Shown: positions 17,769 to 26,645 of the stretch, piece after piece
Numbering within the stretch: position 1 is the first letter of the stretch
Layout of the letters: each line of letters begins with the position of its first letter
Source: Syntrophales bacterium
GTDB taxonomy: Bacteria; Desulfobacterota; Desulfobaccia; Desulfobaccales; 0-14-0-80-60-11
NCBI GenBank assembly: GCA_028688935.1
Contig: JAQTXE010000006.1
Span: 1-33,111 of the forward strand
Direction of reading: 5' to 3'
DNA length: 33,111 nucleotides
The notes under the pieces: model-generated
What the model saw: only the letters and a program-made list of their open reading frames with translations
Databases searched by the model: none
Told to the model about the DNA's origin: nothing
Position numbers and translations under genes: made by a program

Positions 17769-18164
17769 ATGAGGAAGATCAGGGTATTGGCTGCCAAGCC
17801 GGGTTTGGATGGTCATGACCGGGGCATCAAGGTCATTTGCGCGGCCTTGCGGGATGGCGGCATGGAAGTGATATATACGGGGCTCCGGCAGACCCCGGAG
17901 CAGATTGTGGCCGCGGCCGTCCAGGAGGATGCGGACGTCATCGCCATGAGCGTCTTATCCGGGGCCCACAATTATCTGTTCCCCCGGGTGATGGAACTCG
18001 TCAAGGAGAAAGGCATCCAGGATGTCCTGGTGATGGGCGGCGGCATCATTCCCGATGAGGACGTACCCGCGCTCAAAGCCGCGGGCATCGCCGCCATCTT
18101 CGGCCCCGGCACGGACACCAAGGACATCATCGGCTTTATCCAGGAAAACGTGCGCAAACAGTAA
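17769..18164 (+). CDS. Methylmalonyl-CoA mutase, small (cobalamin-binding) subunit
   Basis: The 131-residue protein is a stand-alone B12-binding domain. The DxHxxG motif is DGHDRG (D14, H16, G19), where the histidine replaces the lower axial ligand of adenosylcobalamin. SVLSGAH near residue 58 and [13 protein letters not shown] near 93-105 complete the nucleotide-loop pocket. It pairs with the 558-residue subunit upstream. The ATG at 17769 has a strong ribosome site (AAAGGAGAG). Confidence 0.95.
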   Translation: MRKIRVLAAKPGLDGHDRGIKVICAALRDGGMEVIYTGLRQTPEQIVAAAVQEDADVIAMSVLSGAHNYLFPRVMELVKEKGIQDVLVMGGGIIPDEDVPALKAAGIAAIFGPGTDTKDIIGFIQENVRKQ

Positions 18165-18166
18165 AT

Positions 18167-18257
18167 CTCACGCCAAGACGCCAAGACGCAAAGGCGCAAG
18201 AAGGTTCAATGATAACTTTCTTGCGCCTTTCTTTGCGTCTTGGCGCCTTGGCGTGAG
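18167..18257. repeat. Long inverted repeat, CTCACGC...GACGC family, copy 2 (possible bidirectional terminator)
   Basis: The left arm (18167-18202) and right arm (18218-18257) are reverse complements apart from a 4-base insertion and one change, giving a stem of about 35 bp. It is the same family as 13921-14019. It lies exactly between two convergent genes, so it could block read-through from both sides. Confidence 0.8.
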
Positions 18258-18264
18258 AAATATC

Positions 18265-20904
18265 TTACGGCCCGAAAGAGCGGCGGACCATCTCCAATTC
18301 TTCCGCCCGGGTCTTTAATTCTTCTGTGAGCCGGCCCTCATGGAGGCGCTCCAGCATCTCTTTGATGAGGGGGCCAGGGGTGAAGCCCAGGGCCAGCAGG
18401 TCCCGGCCTCTAAGTTCCGGTTTTAAGTGCTTCAGGTGGGTGAAGTACAGGGAAATGGCCTTTTTCGACGCCTCCTGCCGGGTTTTGGCCAGCATATAGA
18501 GGAGATATTCGGTGCTTAAGGGGCTGAGCAGCCGGTAGATTTTGATGCGGTCCGGATTCTCTCCCAGGCGATAGAGCCGGGTCAGGGTCTGGTCCGCGGC
18601 CGCCTTGCCCCCGGCAATGGCTGCGGCCTTTTTGGGGGGCAGCTTAAACCACTGCACCATCTCCGTCAGCTCCTCCGGAGTCAGAGGCTCCACCAATCCC
18701 AGGAAATACACCAGCCAGCGCTCAAATTTCTCGTCCAGATAGAGGAGGTCGAACCAGGCCAACACTCCCTGGACCCGGTCCAGCATGCCCCTGGTGCCTT
18801 CGTCATAGCGCAGCCGGGGATGGATGGGGGTCAGGAGATTGAATTCCGCCAGGCGGGAGATGGCGGGTAAAGGATTGCCCTCCTGGAGGATAAGCCTTAG
18901 CTCCCCAAAGAGGCGGGAGCCGGAGAGGCGGTCGAAGAAATTGTTCTTCACCGCGTTGGTAATGAGATTGGCGGTGAGTTTGCTGACCCGGAAATTGAAG
19001 CGCTGTTCGAAGCGGATGGCCCTGAAGACCCGGGTGGGGTCTTCCACGAAGCTTAGGTTGTGCAGGACGCTGATCACCTTTTCTTTCAGGTCCCGGTGGG
19101 CTCCGAAAAAGTCCATCAGGGTGCCGAAATCCCGGGGGTTGAGCTTCACCGACAGGGTATTGATGGTGAAGTCCCGGCGGTAGAGGTCCATCTTGATGGA
19201 GCTGTACTCCACCACCGGCAAGGCCCCGGGGGCTTCGTAGTACTCGGTCCGGGCGGTGGCCACGTCGATCTTGAAGCCGTCCGGGAAGATGATCACCGCG
19301 GTCTTGAACTTATGGAATTCCCGGGAGCGGGCCCCGTAGCGGCTGGCGAAACGCCGGGCGAAGACGATGGCGTCCCCTTCGATGACGATATCGATGTCCA
19401 GATTGTCGTGCCTTAAGAAGAGATCCCGGACAAAGCCCCCCACCGTATAGGCGGTGAAGCCCAGTTCCTCGGCCACCTGGCCCACCTGCTCCAGGATTGC
19501 GATGATCTTTTTCGGCAGCCGCTCCCGCATCAGGCTCTGGATATTTTTGGTGCGCAGGGGCTGGGTCCACTGGGTTTCTTCTTCCGCGGCGATGAGCAGA
19601 TGCAGGAGATCGGTGCGGCTGATGACGCCGATGACCTCCTCCTCTTCCACCACCGGCAGCAGGCGCTGCTTGTTGATCACCAGGGCCTCCCGGATTTCCC
19701 CCAGGGTGGCGTCCGGGGAGACGGTGGCGATCTCCGTGGTCATGTAGTCTTTGGCCGGGTGGTGCCTTAGGCCGTGGTAAATGCCTTTTTCGATGGTTTG
19801 CCGGGACATTAGCCCTGCCAGTTTGCCGTCGTGGATCACCGGCAGGGCATTGATGCTATAGCGGTTTAAGAGGAGTTCCACTTCCTCCAGGGTGGCGTCC
19901 GGGGAGACCCATTTGACGGGGAAGGACATGATATCCCGGGCCCGGCGCTGGGGCTGCACCTTGGTCTGGATCAACTGGCGCAGTTTTTCCTCCACCTGGG
20001 TCACCGGGGTGCCCTTGATGGCCGCAGCCGCGGCGTAGCTGTGGCCCCCGCCTCCCAGGTCGGCGAGAACATCGGCCACGTTCACTTCCGGCACCCGGCT
20101 GCGCCCCACCACGTAGACCCGGTCCTCCATCTGGGCCAGGGCAAAGAGTACCTGGATGTTACCCATATCCATGAAGCGATGGGCCACCACCGCGAAGTCG
20201 GGGACGTATTCCTTGGCGGTGCTGTGGGCCAGGACCACTTCGATGCCGTCCACATGGAAGTGAGTGGTGTGCTCCAGGAGATTATTGAGCAAAGACACCT
20301 GCTCCGCGGACATTTCCCGGGAGAGAATCCCGGCCACTACGTTCAGATCGGCTCCCTGCCGCAAGAGATAGGCCCCGGCCTGGAAATCCTCGGGAGTGGT
20401 GGAGGCAAAGGTGAAGGAGCCGGTGTCCTCGAAGATCCCCAGGGCCATAATGGTGGCTTCGTCCGGGGAGATCTCCAGGCCCTTTTCCTGGATGATCCGC
20501 GTCAGAATGGTGGTGGTGGAGCCCAGGGGTTCCACTACCTCCAGGCTGCCGTGCACGTCGTCCGGGGAATCGGGGTGGTGGTCGTAGACGTGAATTTCCA
20601 CTTCGTCTGAGGCCGCGGCCTCCGCGTACCGGCCGATGCGGGAGGCCTGGCGGGTGTCCACCAGGATGAGGCGCTTGATTTCTTCGGGCGGGGCCTGCTT
20701 CACCCGGGCGAATTCCAGGAAGTAAAAGCTGGAGCGGACGAAGAAGTCCCGCAAGCTGCTCTCCTGGGCCCCGGGAAAGACCAGGAGGGCCTGGGGGTAA
20801 AGCTTTTTGGCGGCCACCATGGAGGCCAGGGCGTCGAAATCTGCGTTCAGGTGGGTGGTAATTACCTCCAGGGTGCGGGGGGGAGTGGCATTTTTCTGGG
20901 TCAT
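18265..20904 (-). CDS. DHH/DHHA1-CBS-CBS-tRNA nucleotidyltransferase fusion (CCA-, CC- or A-adding type)
   Basis: The 879-residue protein joins three modules. Residues 1-310 are a DHH-family phosphoesterase (NADFD at 20-24, DHH at 108-110, DHHA1 GGGGHSYAAA at 284-293), like NrnA/RecJ-type enzymes. Residues about 322-440 are a CBS pair. Residues about 455-879 are a class II nucleotidyltransferase with GGFVRD (489-494), DID (503-505), RRDFTINTL and EDPTRVFRAIRF. Fusions of this kind occur in deltaproteobacteria and in the Aquifex CC-adding enzyme. The role is building or repairing tRNA 3' CCA ends, and the DHH part may trim nucleotides. The start codon overlaps the upstream recombinase stop by 4 bases (ATGA), so the two are co-translated. 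Whether it adds CCA, CC or A cannot be read here. Confidence 0.9.
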   Translation of the reverse strand: MTQKNATPPRTLEVITTHLNADFDALASMVAAKKLYPQALLVFPGAQESSLRDFFVRSSFYFLEFARVKQAPPEEIKRLILVDTRQASRIGRYAEAAASDEVEIHVYDHHPDSPDDVHGSLEVVEPLGSTTTILTRIIQEKGLEISPDEATIMALGIFEDTGSFTFASTTPEDFQAGAYLLRQGADLNVVAGILSREMSAEQVSLLNNLLEHTTHFHVDGIEVVLAHSTAKEYVPDFAVVAHRFMDMGNIQVLFALAQMEDRVYVVGRSRVPEVNVADVLADLGGGGHSYAAAAAIKGTPVTQVEEKLRQLIQTKVQPQRRARDIMSFPVKWVSPDATLEEVELLLNRYSINALPVIHDGKLAGLMSRQTIEKGIYHGLRHHPAKDYMTTEIATVSPDATLGEIREALVINKQRLLPVVEEEEVIGVISRTDLLHLLIAAEEETQWTQPLRTKNIQSLMRERLPKKIIAILEQVGQVAEELGFTAYTVGGFVRDLFLRHDNLDIDIVIEGDAIVFARRFASRYGARSREFHKFKTAVIIFPDGFKIDVATARTEYYEAPGALPVVEYSSIKMDLYRRDFTINTLSVKLNPRDFGTLMDFFGAHRDLKEKVISVLHNLSFVEDPTRVFRAIRFEQRFNFRVSKLTANLITNAVKNNFFDRLSGSRLFGELRLILQEGNPLPAISRLAEFNLLTPIHPRLRYDEGTRGMLDRVQGVLAWFDLLYLDEKFERWLVYFLGLVEPLTPEELTEMVQWFKLPPKKAAAIAGGKAAADQTLTRLYRLGENPDRIKIYRLLSPLSTEYLLYMLAKTRQEASKKAISLYFTHLKHLKPELRGRDLLALGFTPGPLIKEMLERLHEGRLTEELKTRAEELEMVRRSFGP

Positions 20905-22175
20905 GGCCGGGGATGGGCCTTTTTGTGAACCTCCCGGAGGCGGGCGGCGTCCAGGTGGGTATAGATCTGGGTGGTGGCCAGATCGGCGTGGCCCAGGAGG
21001 AGCTGCAAGACCCGGAGATTGGCCCCCCGGGACAAAAGATGGGTGGCAAAGGAATGGCGCAGGGTGTGGGGGCTGAAATCCCGGACCCCGGCCTTGAGGG
21101 CGTATTGCTTCAGAATCTTCCAGAAACCCTGGCGGGACAGGGGCCCGCCCCGGCGGTTGAGAAAGAGATAATGGCTGTCCCGGCCCTTAAGCAACTGGGG
21201 CCGGCCCTGGGAGAGATAGAGGTTAAGCTTCTCCACGGCCCGGGGCACCATAGGCACCACTCTTTCCTTATTGCCTTTGCCCCGGACCCGGACCACTCCC
21301 CGGCGCAGGTCCACCTGCTTGTGGGTGAGGCCCACCAGTTCGGAGACCCTTAAACCGGTGGCGTAGAGGACCTCCAAGAGCGCCCCGTCCCGCTGGCCTA
21401 AAGGGGTGGCCGGATCGGTGGCCGCCAGCAGCGCGGCCACTTCCTCTTCTCCCAAGACCTTGGGGAGCTTCATGGGCAGGCGGGGAGAATCCAGCAGCTC
21501 CACGGGGTTGGCGGAGAGCTTTTCCTCCCGCAAGAGAAAACGGAAGAACTGGCGGAGCGCCGAGAGCCGCCGGGCCCGGCTCCGGGCCGACAGCCCCCGG
21601 GCTTCCAGCGCGGCCAGGTAATTCTGGAGGTCGTCTAAGGAGACCTCTTCCCAGGCGTTACGGGCCAGGGTGAAGAGATATTCCCGGAAGTCCTGGAGAT
21701 CATGGGAGTAAGACTCGAGAGTAAGGGGCGCCAGGCCCCTCTCCGCGGCCAGGTGGTGGTAGAACTGCTCCAGGAGTTCGTCCAGGTAATCAGGTCCGGC
21801 CTGGACCAATTCCGAGAGCAGGGCCTTGATTTCCGGCTTGCTCAACACCTGGGCCGGGCTTTGGGGGGGAGCGGGAAGGTCGAATTGCTCCAGAGGGTTA
21901 CTGGAGATCAATTGCTTTTGGAGCAGGAAGCGGAAAAAATGCCGCAGGGCCGCAAGACGCCGCTCCAGGCTGCGCATGGGCAGCCTTTTTTCTTCCAGGT
22001 CTTTAAAATAATGTTGAAAATCCTCCAGGACTACCGCCTCCCAGGCGGACCGCCCCCGGCTGTGGACGAACTTCCGGAAATCCCGGAGGTCGCCGCTATA
22101 GGCTTCCAGGACCGGGGCTTCCAGTCTTTCTTCCGCCCGCAGATGGTGGTAGAATTGCGTAAGTGCGGTGTCCAT
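20901..22175 (-). CDS. XerC/XerD-type tyrosine recombinase with duplicated N-terminal domain
   Basis: The catalytic half (about 240-424) is complete: R276 in ATGLRVSELVGL, K300 in RGKGNKER, H370 and R373 in SPHTLRHSFATHL, H396 in LLGHADL, and nucleophile Y405 in TTQIYTH. The spacings equal those of E. coli XerD. The protein is 424 residues instead of about 300 because the N-terminal core-binding domain occurs twice. Residues about 5-120 (TQFYHHLRAEERLE to LSKPEIKALL) match residues about 134-251 (EQFYHHLAAERGLA to LGEEEVAALL). A Xer role in chromosome dimer resolution is likely from the family, but the extra DNA-binding domain is unusual. It overlaps the downstream tRNA nucleotidyltransferase fusion by 4 bases. 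The ATG at 22175 has a weak ribosome site. Confidence 0.9.
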   Translation of the reverse strand: MDTALTQFYHHLRAEERLEAPVLEAYSGDLRDFRKFVHSRGRSAWEAVVLEDFQHYFKDLEEKRLPMRSLERRLAALRHFFRFLLQKQLISSNPLEQFDLPAPPQSPAQVLSKPEIKALLSELVQAGPDYLDELLEQFYHHLAAERGLAPLTLESYSHDLQDFREYLFTLARNAWEEVSLDDLQNYLAALEARGLSARSRARRLSALRQFFRFLLREEKLSANPVELLDSPRLPMKLPKVLGEEEVAALLAATDPATPLGQRDGALLEVLYATGLRVSELVGLTHKQVDLRRGVVRVRGKGNKERVVPMVPRAVEKLNLYLSQGRPQLLKGRDSHYLFLNRRGGPLSRQGFWKILKQYALKAGVRDFSPHTLRHSFATHLLSRGANLRVLQLLLGHADLATTQIYTHLDAARLREVHKKAHPRP

Positions 22176-22294
22176 GGATGATATCCGTCTATTATTCCAA
22201 GTTGATTATACCCTGAGTTGGGAAAAAGTAACAGCCGCAGGGAGCACATTTAGGGGACTAGTTCTAATGTATGCGGGTTGCGGAGGAGGGTGTG

Positions 22295-22334
22295 GGGGGA
22301 GGGGCAGGGTCCTCAGGACCCTGCCTCCTCCCCC
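22295..22334. repeat. Perfect-core inverted repeat between divergent xer and rlmB
   Basis: CAGGGTCCT (22305-22313) and AGGACCCTG (22315-22323) form a perfect stem around one base. It is extended by G-rich and C-rich flanks to 22295 and 22334. It belongs to a GGGGGAGGGG-type intergenic repeat, and a partial G-rich relative lies at 23118-23131. It is between divergent genes, so it is not a terminator. Confidence 0.65.
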
Positions 22335-22361
22335 AACTAACCATTTTTTGAAGGTGTGTCC

Positions 22362-23102
22362 ATGACCCAGATCATCTACGGCCGCCATCCGGTTTTAGCC
22401 GCTTTGCGCCAGGGCGATTCCGCCCTGGAAGAGGTGGTCATTGCCCGGGGGACGAAGGGCCATTGGCTGGGGGAGGTGCGCCGCCTGGCCCGGGCTCAAG
22501 GGGTGCGCCTTCGGGAGTTGGACCGCCCCGCCCTGGACCGCCTGGCTGGGACGGGGCATCACCAGGGAATTCTGGCCCGCCGGGCCACCTTTATCTACCG
22601 CAGCGAAACCGAACTCCTGGACCTGGTCGCCGGCCTGGCGGAGCCGGCCCTGCTGGTGGCCGCGGACGGCCTTACCGACCCCATGAACCTGGGGAATTTA
22701 TGCCGCAGCGCTTATGCCGCCGGGGCCCACGGCCTCATCATCCCCAAGGACCGGGCCGCGGGGGTGACACCTGCGGTCCTCAAGGCCGCGGCCGGAGCCC
22801 TGGAGTTTCTGCCCCTTTTTCGGGTGACCAATCTGGCGGACTGCCTGATTCACCTGCAAGAGGCCGGTCTGATGATCATAGGCACGGATTCTCAGGCCGA
22901 AAAGAGTATTTATGACGTGGACTTAACCGGTCCACTGGTGCTGGTCATCGGCAGCGAAGACAAGGGTCTCAGACCCCGGGTGCGGCAACAATGCAACCTA
23001 TTATTGTCCATCCCCATGGCCCGGCAGGAAGTGGGGTCCCTGAACGCCGCGGCCGCGGGCGCGGTGGTTCTTTTTGAAATCCGGCGCCAGCGGTTGAGGT
23101 GA
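22362..23102 (+). CDS. rlmB: TrmH/SpoU-family RNA 2'-O-methyltransferase (RlmB-like)
   Basis: The 246-residue protein has the short N-terminal substrate-binding domain starting IIYGRHPVLAALR, typical of RlmB, which methylates G2251 of 23S rRNA. The knotted SPOUT domain carries motif 1 DPMNLGNLCRSAYAAG, motif 2 VIGSEDKGLRP and motif 3 IPMARQEVGSLNAAAAG. Other TrmH members (TrmH, TsnR) are possible, but the GRHPV start favours RlmB. I chose the ATG at 22362 because AAGGTG lies 5 bases upstream; a GTG two codons earlier is inside that ribosome site. Confidence 0.88.
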   Translation: MTQIIYGRHPVLAALRQGDSALEEVVIARGTKGHWLGEVRRLARAQGVRLRELDRPALDRLAGTGHHQGILARRATFIYRSETELLDLVAGLAEPALLVAADGLTDPMNLGNLCRSAYAAGAHGLIIPKDRAAGVTPAVLKAAAGALEFLPLFRVTNLADCLIHLQEAGLMIIGTDSQAEKSIYDVDLTGPLVLVIGSEDKGLRPRVRQQCNLLLSIPMARQEVGSLNAAAAGAVVLFEIRRQRLR

Positions 23103-23146
23103 TGAGGGGGGAGAAGATATGTGGGGGGAGGGGTGGCGGCGGAGGC

Positions 23147-24937
23147 CTAAAAAATAACCCGGACTCCGCCCAGGTCCTCCAGGGAAAAGCGGTGCTTGGC
23201 TTCCGGCGCGCCGATGAACATGTTGTTTTTCGGGACCTTAAGTTCCCGGGAGAGGGTCTCCACCATCTTCGGGCCGAATTGCCCCTCCCGGGGGAGATAC
23301 TCGATTTTCAGGTCGGGAAATAGCTCCTCCATAATCTTCAAGCTTTTAATGATTTCTTCTTGTTCCGCAGGATTATGCTCCCGGTATAAATTCACCACCA
23401 GAACCGTGCGGCTGGATTCATTGCGTTGAATATAATCAAAGGCCTTGGTCAGGCGCAACAACGCACCCCCGCGAATAAATAAGACCAAACGGATATTGGT
23501 AATATCCATAATGGCTTCAATGACCTGCTCCCGCCAGATGAAGGCCCGCTGCAGCATTTCATTAATCAGGGTGAGAACGGTTTTCAAGATGGGGATGCGG
23601 GCGTACATCAGACCCACCACCAACACCGCGGGGATGAAGTAAAGAGCAAAATAGATCAGAAATTTATAATCCAGGATCACATTGCCAATTATGCCCACGC
23701 TGGTGGCCGCCACTCCCAAGATCACCGTGCTCCAGCCCGCCCGGTAGGTCCGCTTCAATTCCTGGCGATTGATTTTCAACAGGATGTTGCCGATGCCAAA
23801 AAGGGTCATGACCCCCAGAAAGGAGATGGTATAAACCCCCGCCAATTGCAGTAATTGTCCCCTGGTTATATAGAGGATGGAAATACATAAGAGCAGAAAG
23901 GCGAGGACGATGCGGTGATGCGTGCCCCGGCGATTGGTTTTTAGCAGGAATTGGGGGAAACACTGGTCCAAGGTCATGCGATGCACCAGACCGGTAACGC
24001 CAATGAAGCTAGTAAGCACCGCTCCGGAAAGCACCAGACCGGCTTCGATGACTACCAGGGTATGCAGGGGCTTGCCCCCGGTGAGCAGGCCGATAAAGGA
24101 GAGGAGATGATCCCGGTGGTCCACAATTTCCGGTATCGGCAGAAGGCTCAGGGCCATCAGGGAAATTAGGGGATTGAAGATCAGCACCGCCACCCACATA
24201 TTACGTAGAGTGAGACGGAATACCCCGGGTTGCTGCTGCTCCACAAAGTTGGCGGAGGACTCAAACCCGCTCACCCCCAGCAAAGAAGCCGAAACTCCGA
24301 AGAAGAGGGCGGTGGGCCAATGGACTTCATGCCTGAGGAATTGCCAGTTTTGGGCCCAGGCCCCGGAGTGAGATAACAGGTAAGTCACACCCACTCCCAA
24401 GATCAGGGTCAAGGAAGTGAGGTGAAAAATGAAGATAGCCAACGCGACCCGGGAGGATTCGGTGATGCCGATGATGGTCAGTCCGGCGAATATGGCCAGG
24501 ATGAGCACCGTGACCTCCATGGCCGGCACAGAAGGCATCAATGAGCTGATATATTCGGCCGCAGTCTTGGCGGAGATAACTGCGGTGGCTAGGTACGAAA
24601 GGAGAGTAAGGCAAGCGGCCAGAGCCGCGGAGAATTTGCGGGTACTGTTTAACAGGCAGTTATAGGCCCCACCGTTGAGGGGCAGGGCTTCCACCACCTC
24701 GGTATAAATTTTCCGGTAAAGGTAGAGAATGCCGGCAACAATGAGCAGAGCCAGGGGAGCCAGGGCCTGGGCGTAAACCGTGGCAATGGCGGCCACATAA
24801 AGACAGGAGGAGGTTATGTCATTGCCGCAAATGGCCGTGGCATACCATTGGCTTAAACGTCCTTTGGCGGCCTCGCCCTCCAATAATTCTTGGGGAGGGG
24901 CGGTAACCGGCGCGGCAGATTCAGACGGATGCTTCAT
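23147..24937 (-). CDS. APC-superfamily amino acid permease with C-terminal cytosolic domain
   Basis: The 596-residue protein has about twelve membrane helices (from about residue 40 to 460), beginning with WYATAICGNDITSSCLYVAAIAT, the altered first helix of APC permeases. LPLNGGAYNCLLN and GFESSANFVEQQQPGVF are family-like loops. The last 130 residues are soluble, with alternating strands and helices (RTVLVVNLY, then KIMEELFPDLKIEYL, then NNMFIGAPE), resembling a universal-stress-type regulatory tail. I chose the ATG at 24937, preceded by AGGG; the frame is open to a TTG at 24967. The substrate cannot be named. It is divergent from the potassium transporter genes. Confidence 0.83.
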   Translation of the reverse strand: MKHPSESAAPVTAPPQELLEGEAAKGRLSQWYATAICGNDITSSCLYVAAIATVYAQALAPLALLIVAGILYLYRKIYTEVVEALPLNGGAYNCLLNSTRKFSAALAACLTLLSYLATAVISAKTAAEYISSLMPSVPAMEVTVLILAIFAGLTIIGITESSRVALAIFIFHLTSLTLILGVGVTYLLSHSGAWAQNWQFLRHEVHWPTALFFGVSASLLGVSGFESSANFVEQQQPGVFRLTLRNMWVAVLIFNPLISLMALSLLPIPEIVDHRDHLLSFIGLLTGGKPLHTLVVIEAGLVLSGAVLTSFIGVTGLVHRMTLDQCFPQFLLKTNRRGTHHRIVLAFLLLCISILYITRGQLLQLAGVYTISFLGVMTLFGIGNILLKINRQELKRTYRAGWSTVILGVAATSVGIIGNVILDYKFLIYFALYFIPAVLVVGLMYARIPILKTVLTLINEMLQRAFIWREQVIEAIMDITNIRLVLFIRGGALLRLTKAFDYIQRNESSRTVLVVNLYREHNPAEQEEIIKSLKIMEELFPDLKIEYLPREGQFGPKMVETLSRELKVPKNNMFIGAPEAKHRFSLEDLGGVRVIF

Positions 24938-25247
24938 CCCGGATACCCTATCAAGGTTTTGGTCCAATTAAAAATCTTTTTGTTTTTCTCAATCCGGTAA
25001 AAGATGGATTTTCCAGGAGGGGCGGAAGGTTTTTCTCCTGCTTCCGGAGCTGACTCCCGCATCGGTTCAAGTTCGTATTAACATTATTTTGTAGATATTT
25101 AACATATCCGCCAATACTGGCAAGGTTCAAAAATAGCAAATCCCCAGGAGAATCTGAATTACAAATTCTTTTAGCAGCGGTTATGGTAAAGTAAATGTTT
25201 AGTAAATTCGGGGGTGAAGCCCCCTAATGGGCGCCGGTCGCTAAAGT

Positions 25248-26645
25248 ATGGCCAAAAATATGCAAGAATGGGGCCCGCGGTCTTCGTCAAACAGGCTCAG
25301 AGAATTTCTAAAGCTCCCCGAGGCCATCCTGGTGGGCAGCTTTGCCGGGGTTATTTTACTGGGCGCGCTCCTGCTGCTGCTCCCCTGGTCCCAACGGACG
25401 CCGGTTACTTTTCTGGACGCCCTTTTCACTTCCACCAGCGCGGTATGCGTCACCGGGCTCATTGTGGTGGACACCGCCACCGCTTTCACCCACTTCGGGC
25501 AGATGGTGATCATGGCCCTCATTCAGGCCGGGGGTCTGGGGATCATGACCTTTGCGGCCATCGCTTTTCAATTTCTGGGGAAACGGCTTTCTTTAAAATC
25601 TCAGGCCCTGCTCCACGGCTCCTTCTTCCAGCAAGATGTCGGCGTCAATTTTCGCCTGATTTTTAAACAGATCCTCTGGCTCACCGCGGTTACCGAATTG
25701 GTGGGCGCCACCCTCCTCTTTCTGGCCCTGGGGCCGCGCACGCAACAAGCCGAGGCCCTCTTTGCCTCCGCCTTTCATGCCGTCTCCGCCTTCTGCAACG
25801 CCGGGTTTTCGGTATATACGGAAAACTGTATGCGGCCGGGCTTAAATTTGCTGTTCAACGGCACCATCTTGGGCCTCATTATGTTGGGGGGCTTGGGGCA
25901 CATGGTGGTCCATGAGCTGTGGCAGAAGCTGACGAGTTACCGCCGAAACAGGGGGGGAGGCTCCCGAACCCCGCGCCTGAGCGCCCATTCCCGGGTGGTG
26001 CTGCTGGTATCCCTGGTTTTAATCATCGGCGGCGCGCTGGGTCTCCTCTTTTTCGGGCTCACCCCCGGGGAAACCACCTGGGGCGCCAAAATCCAGGCCG
26101 CCTTCTTCCAGTCCATCTCCGCCCGCACCGCGGGTTTCAACACCGTGGACGTCGGGCGCTTGCCCCAGGCATCTCTATTGTTGCTCATCATTTTGATGGT
26201 CATCGGCGGCTCGCCGGCCTCCTGCGCCGGGGGCATCAAAACCACGGCCTTTGCCATTTCCCTGGCGGAACTCCGGGCCCGGATGCGGGGGGAAACGGAA
26301 GTCAATCTGTTTAACCGCCGCATCCCCAAGGAAACCTTGAGCCGGGTTTCCATCCTCATCAGGCTGGCGGCGGTTTGGAATATTTTTGGAGTTTTCCTCC
26401 TCTTGGCCACGGAAGCCCAGCAACCCGGCCTGGGGATGCATCATCTATTATTTGAGCAGATTTCCGCGTTCGGCACGGTGGGGCTGTCCACCGGGATCAC
26501 CGACAAACTCTCGGCGGCGGGCCGGATATGGATTATCGCCACCATGTTTGTGGGTCGGCTGGGTCCCTTGACCCTGGCCATCTGGTTTTTCCCCGCCAAA
26601 CAGGTCCACGTGCTCTGCCCCGAAGGAAGGATAATGATCGGATGA
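25248..26645 (+). CDS. Potassium uptake protein, TrkH/KtrB family
   Basis: The 465-residue membrane protein has the four pore-loop repeats of the Trk/Ktr/HKT family, each with the filter glycine: STSAVCVTGL (G70), VSAFCNAGF (about 179-187), SISARTAGFN (about 289-298) and QISAFGTVGLSTG (about 404-416). It forms the potassium-conducting part of a channel-like transporter gated by the cytosolic RCK subunit encoded next. Its size is typical for KtrB. The stop codon overlaps the next start (ATGA). The ATG at 25248 has a weak ribosome site, and a small GGGGGTGAAGCCCCC hairpin lies about 35 bp upstream. Confidence 0.95.
   Translation: MAKNMQEWGPRSSSNRLREFLKLPEAILVGSFAGVILLGALLLLLPWSQRTPVTFLDALFTSTSAVCVTGLIVVDTATAFTHFGQMVIMALIQAGGLGIMTFAAIAFQFLGKRLSLKSQALLHGSFFQQDVGVNFRLIFKQILWLTAVTELVGATLLFLALGPRTQQAEALFASAFHAVSAFCNAGFSVYTENCMRPGLNLLFNGTILGLIMLGGLGHMVVHELWQKLTSYRRNRGGGSRTPRLSAHSRVVLLVSLVLIIGGALGLLFFGLTPGETTWGAKIQAAFFQSISARTAGFNTVDVGRLPQASLLLLIILMVIGGSPASCAGGIKTTAFAISLAELRARMRGETEVNLFNRRIPKETLSRVSILIRLAAVWNIFGVFLLLATEAQQPGLGMHHLLFEQISAFGTVGLSTGITDKLSAAGRIWIIATMFVGRLGPLTLAIWFFPAKQVHVLCPEGRIMIG

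Noticed and set aside
25062-25080. tRNA T-loop-like GGTTCAAGTTC
   Set aside because: No acceptor stem, anticodon arm or D-arm can be formed around it.
25078-25104. Two TTAACA motifs upstream of the permease and ktr genes
   Set aside because: They are 21 bp apart, not a multiple of the 11-bp Pho period, and only two occur in an AT-rich region.
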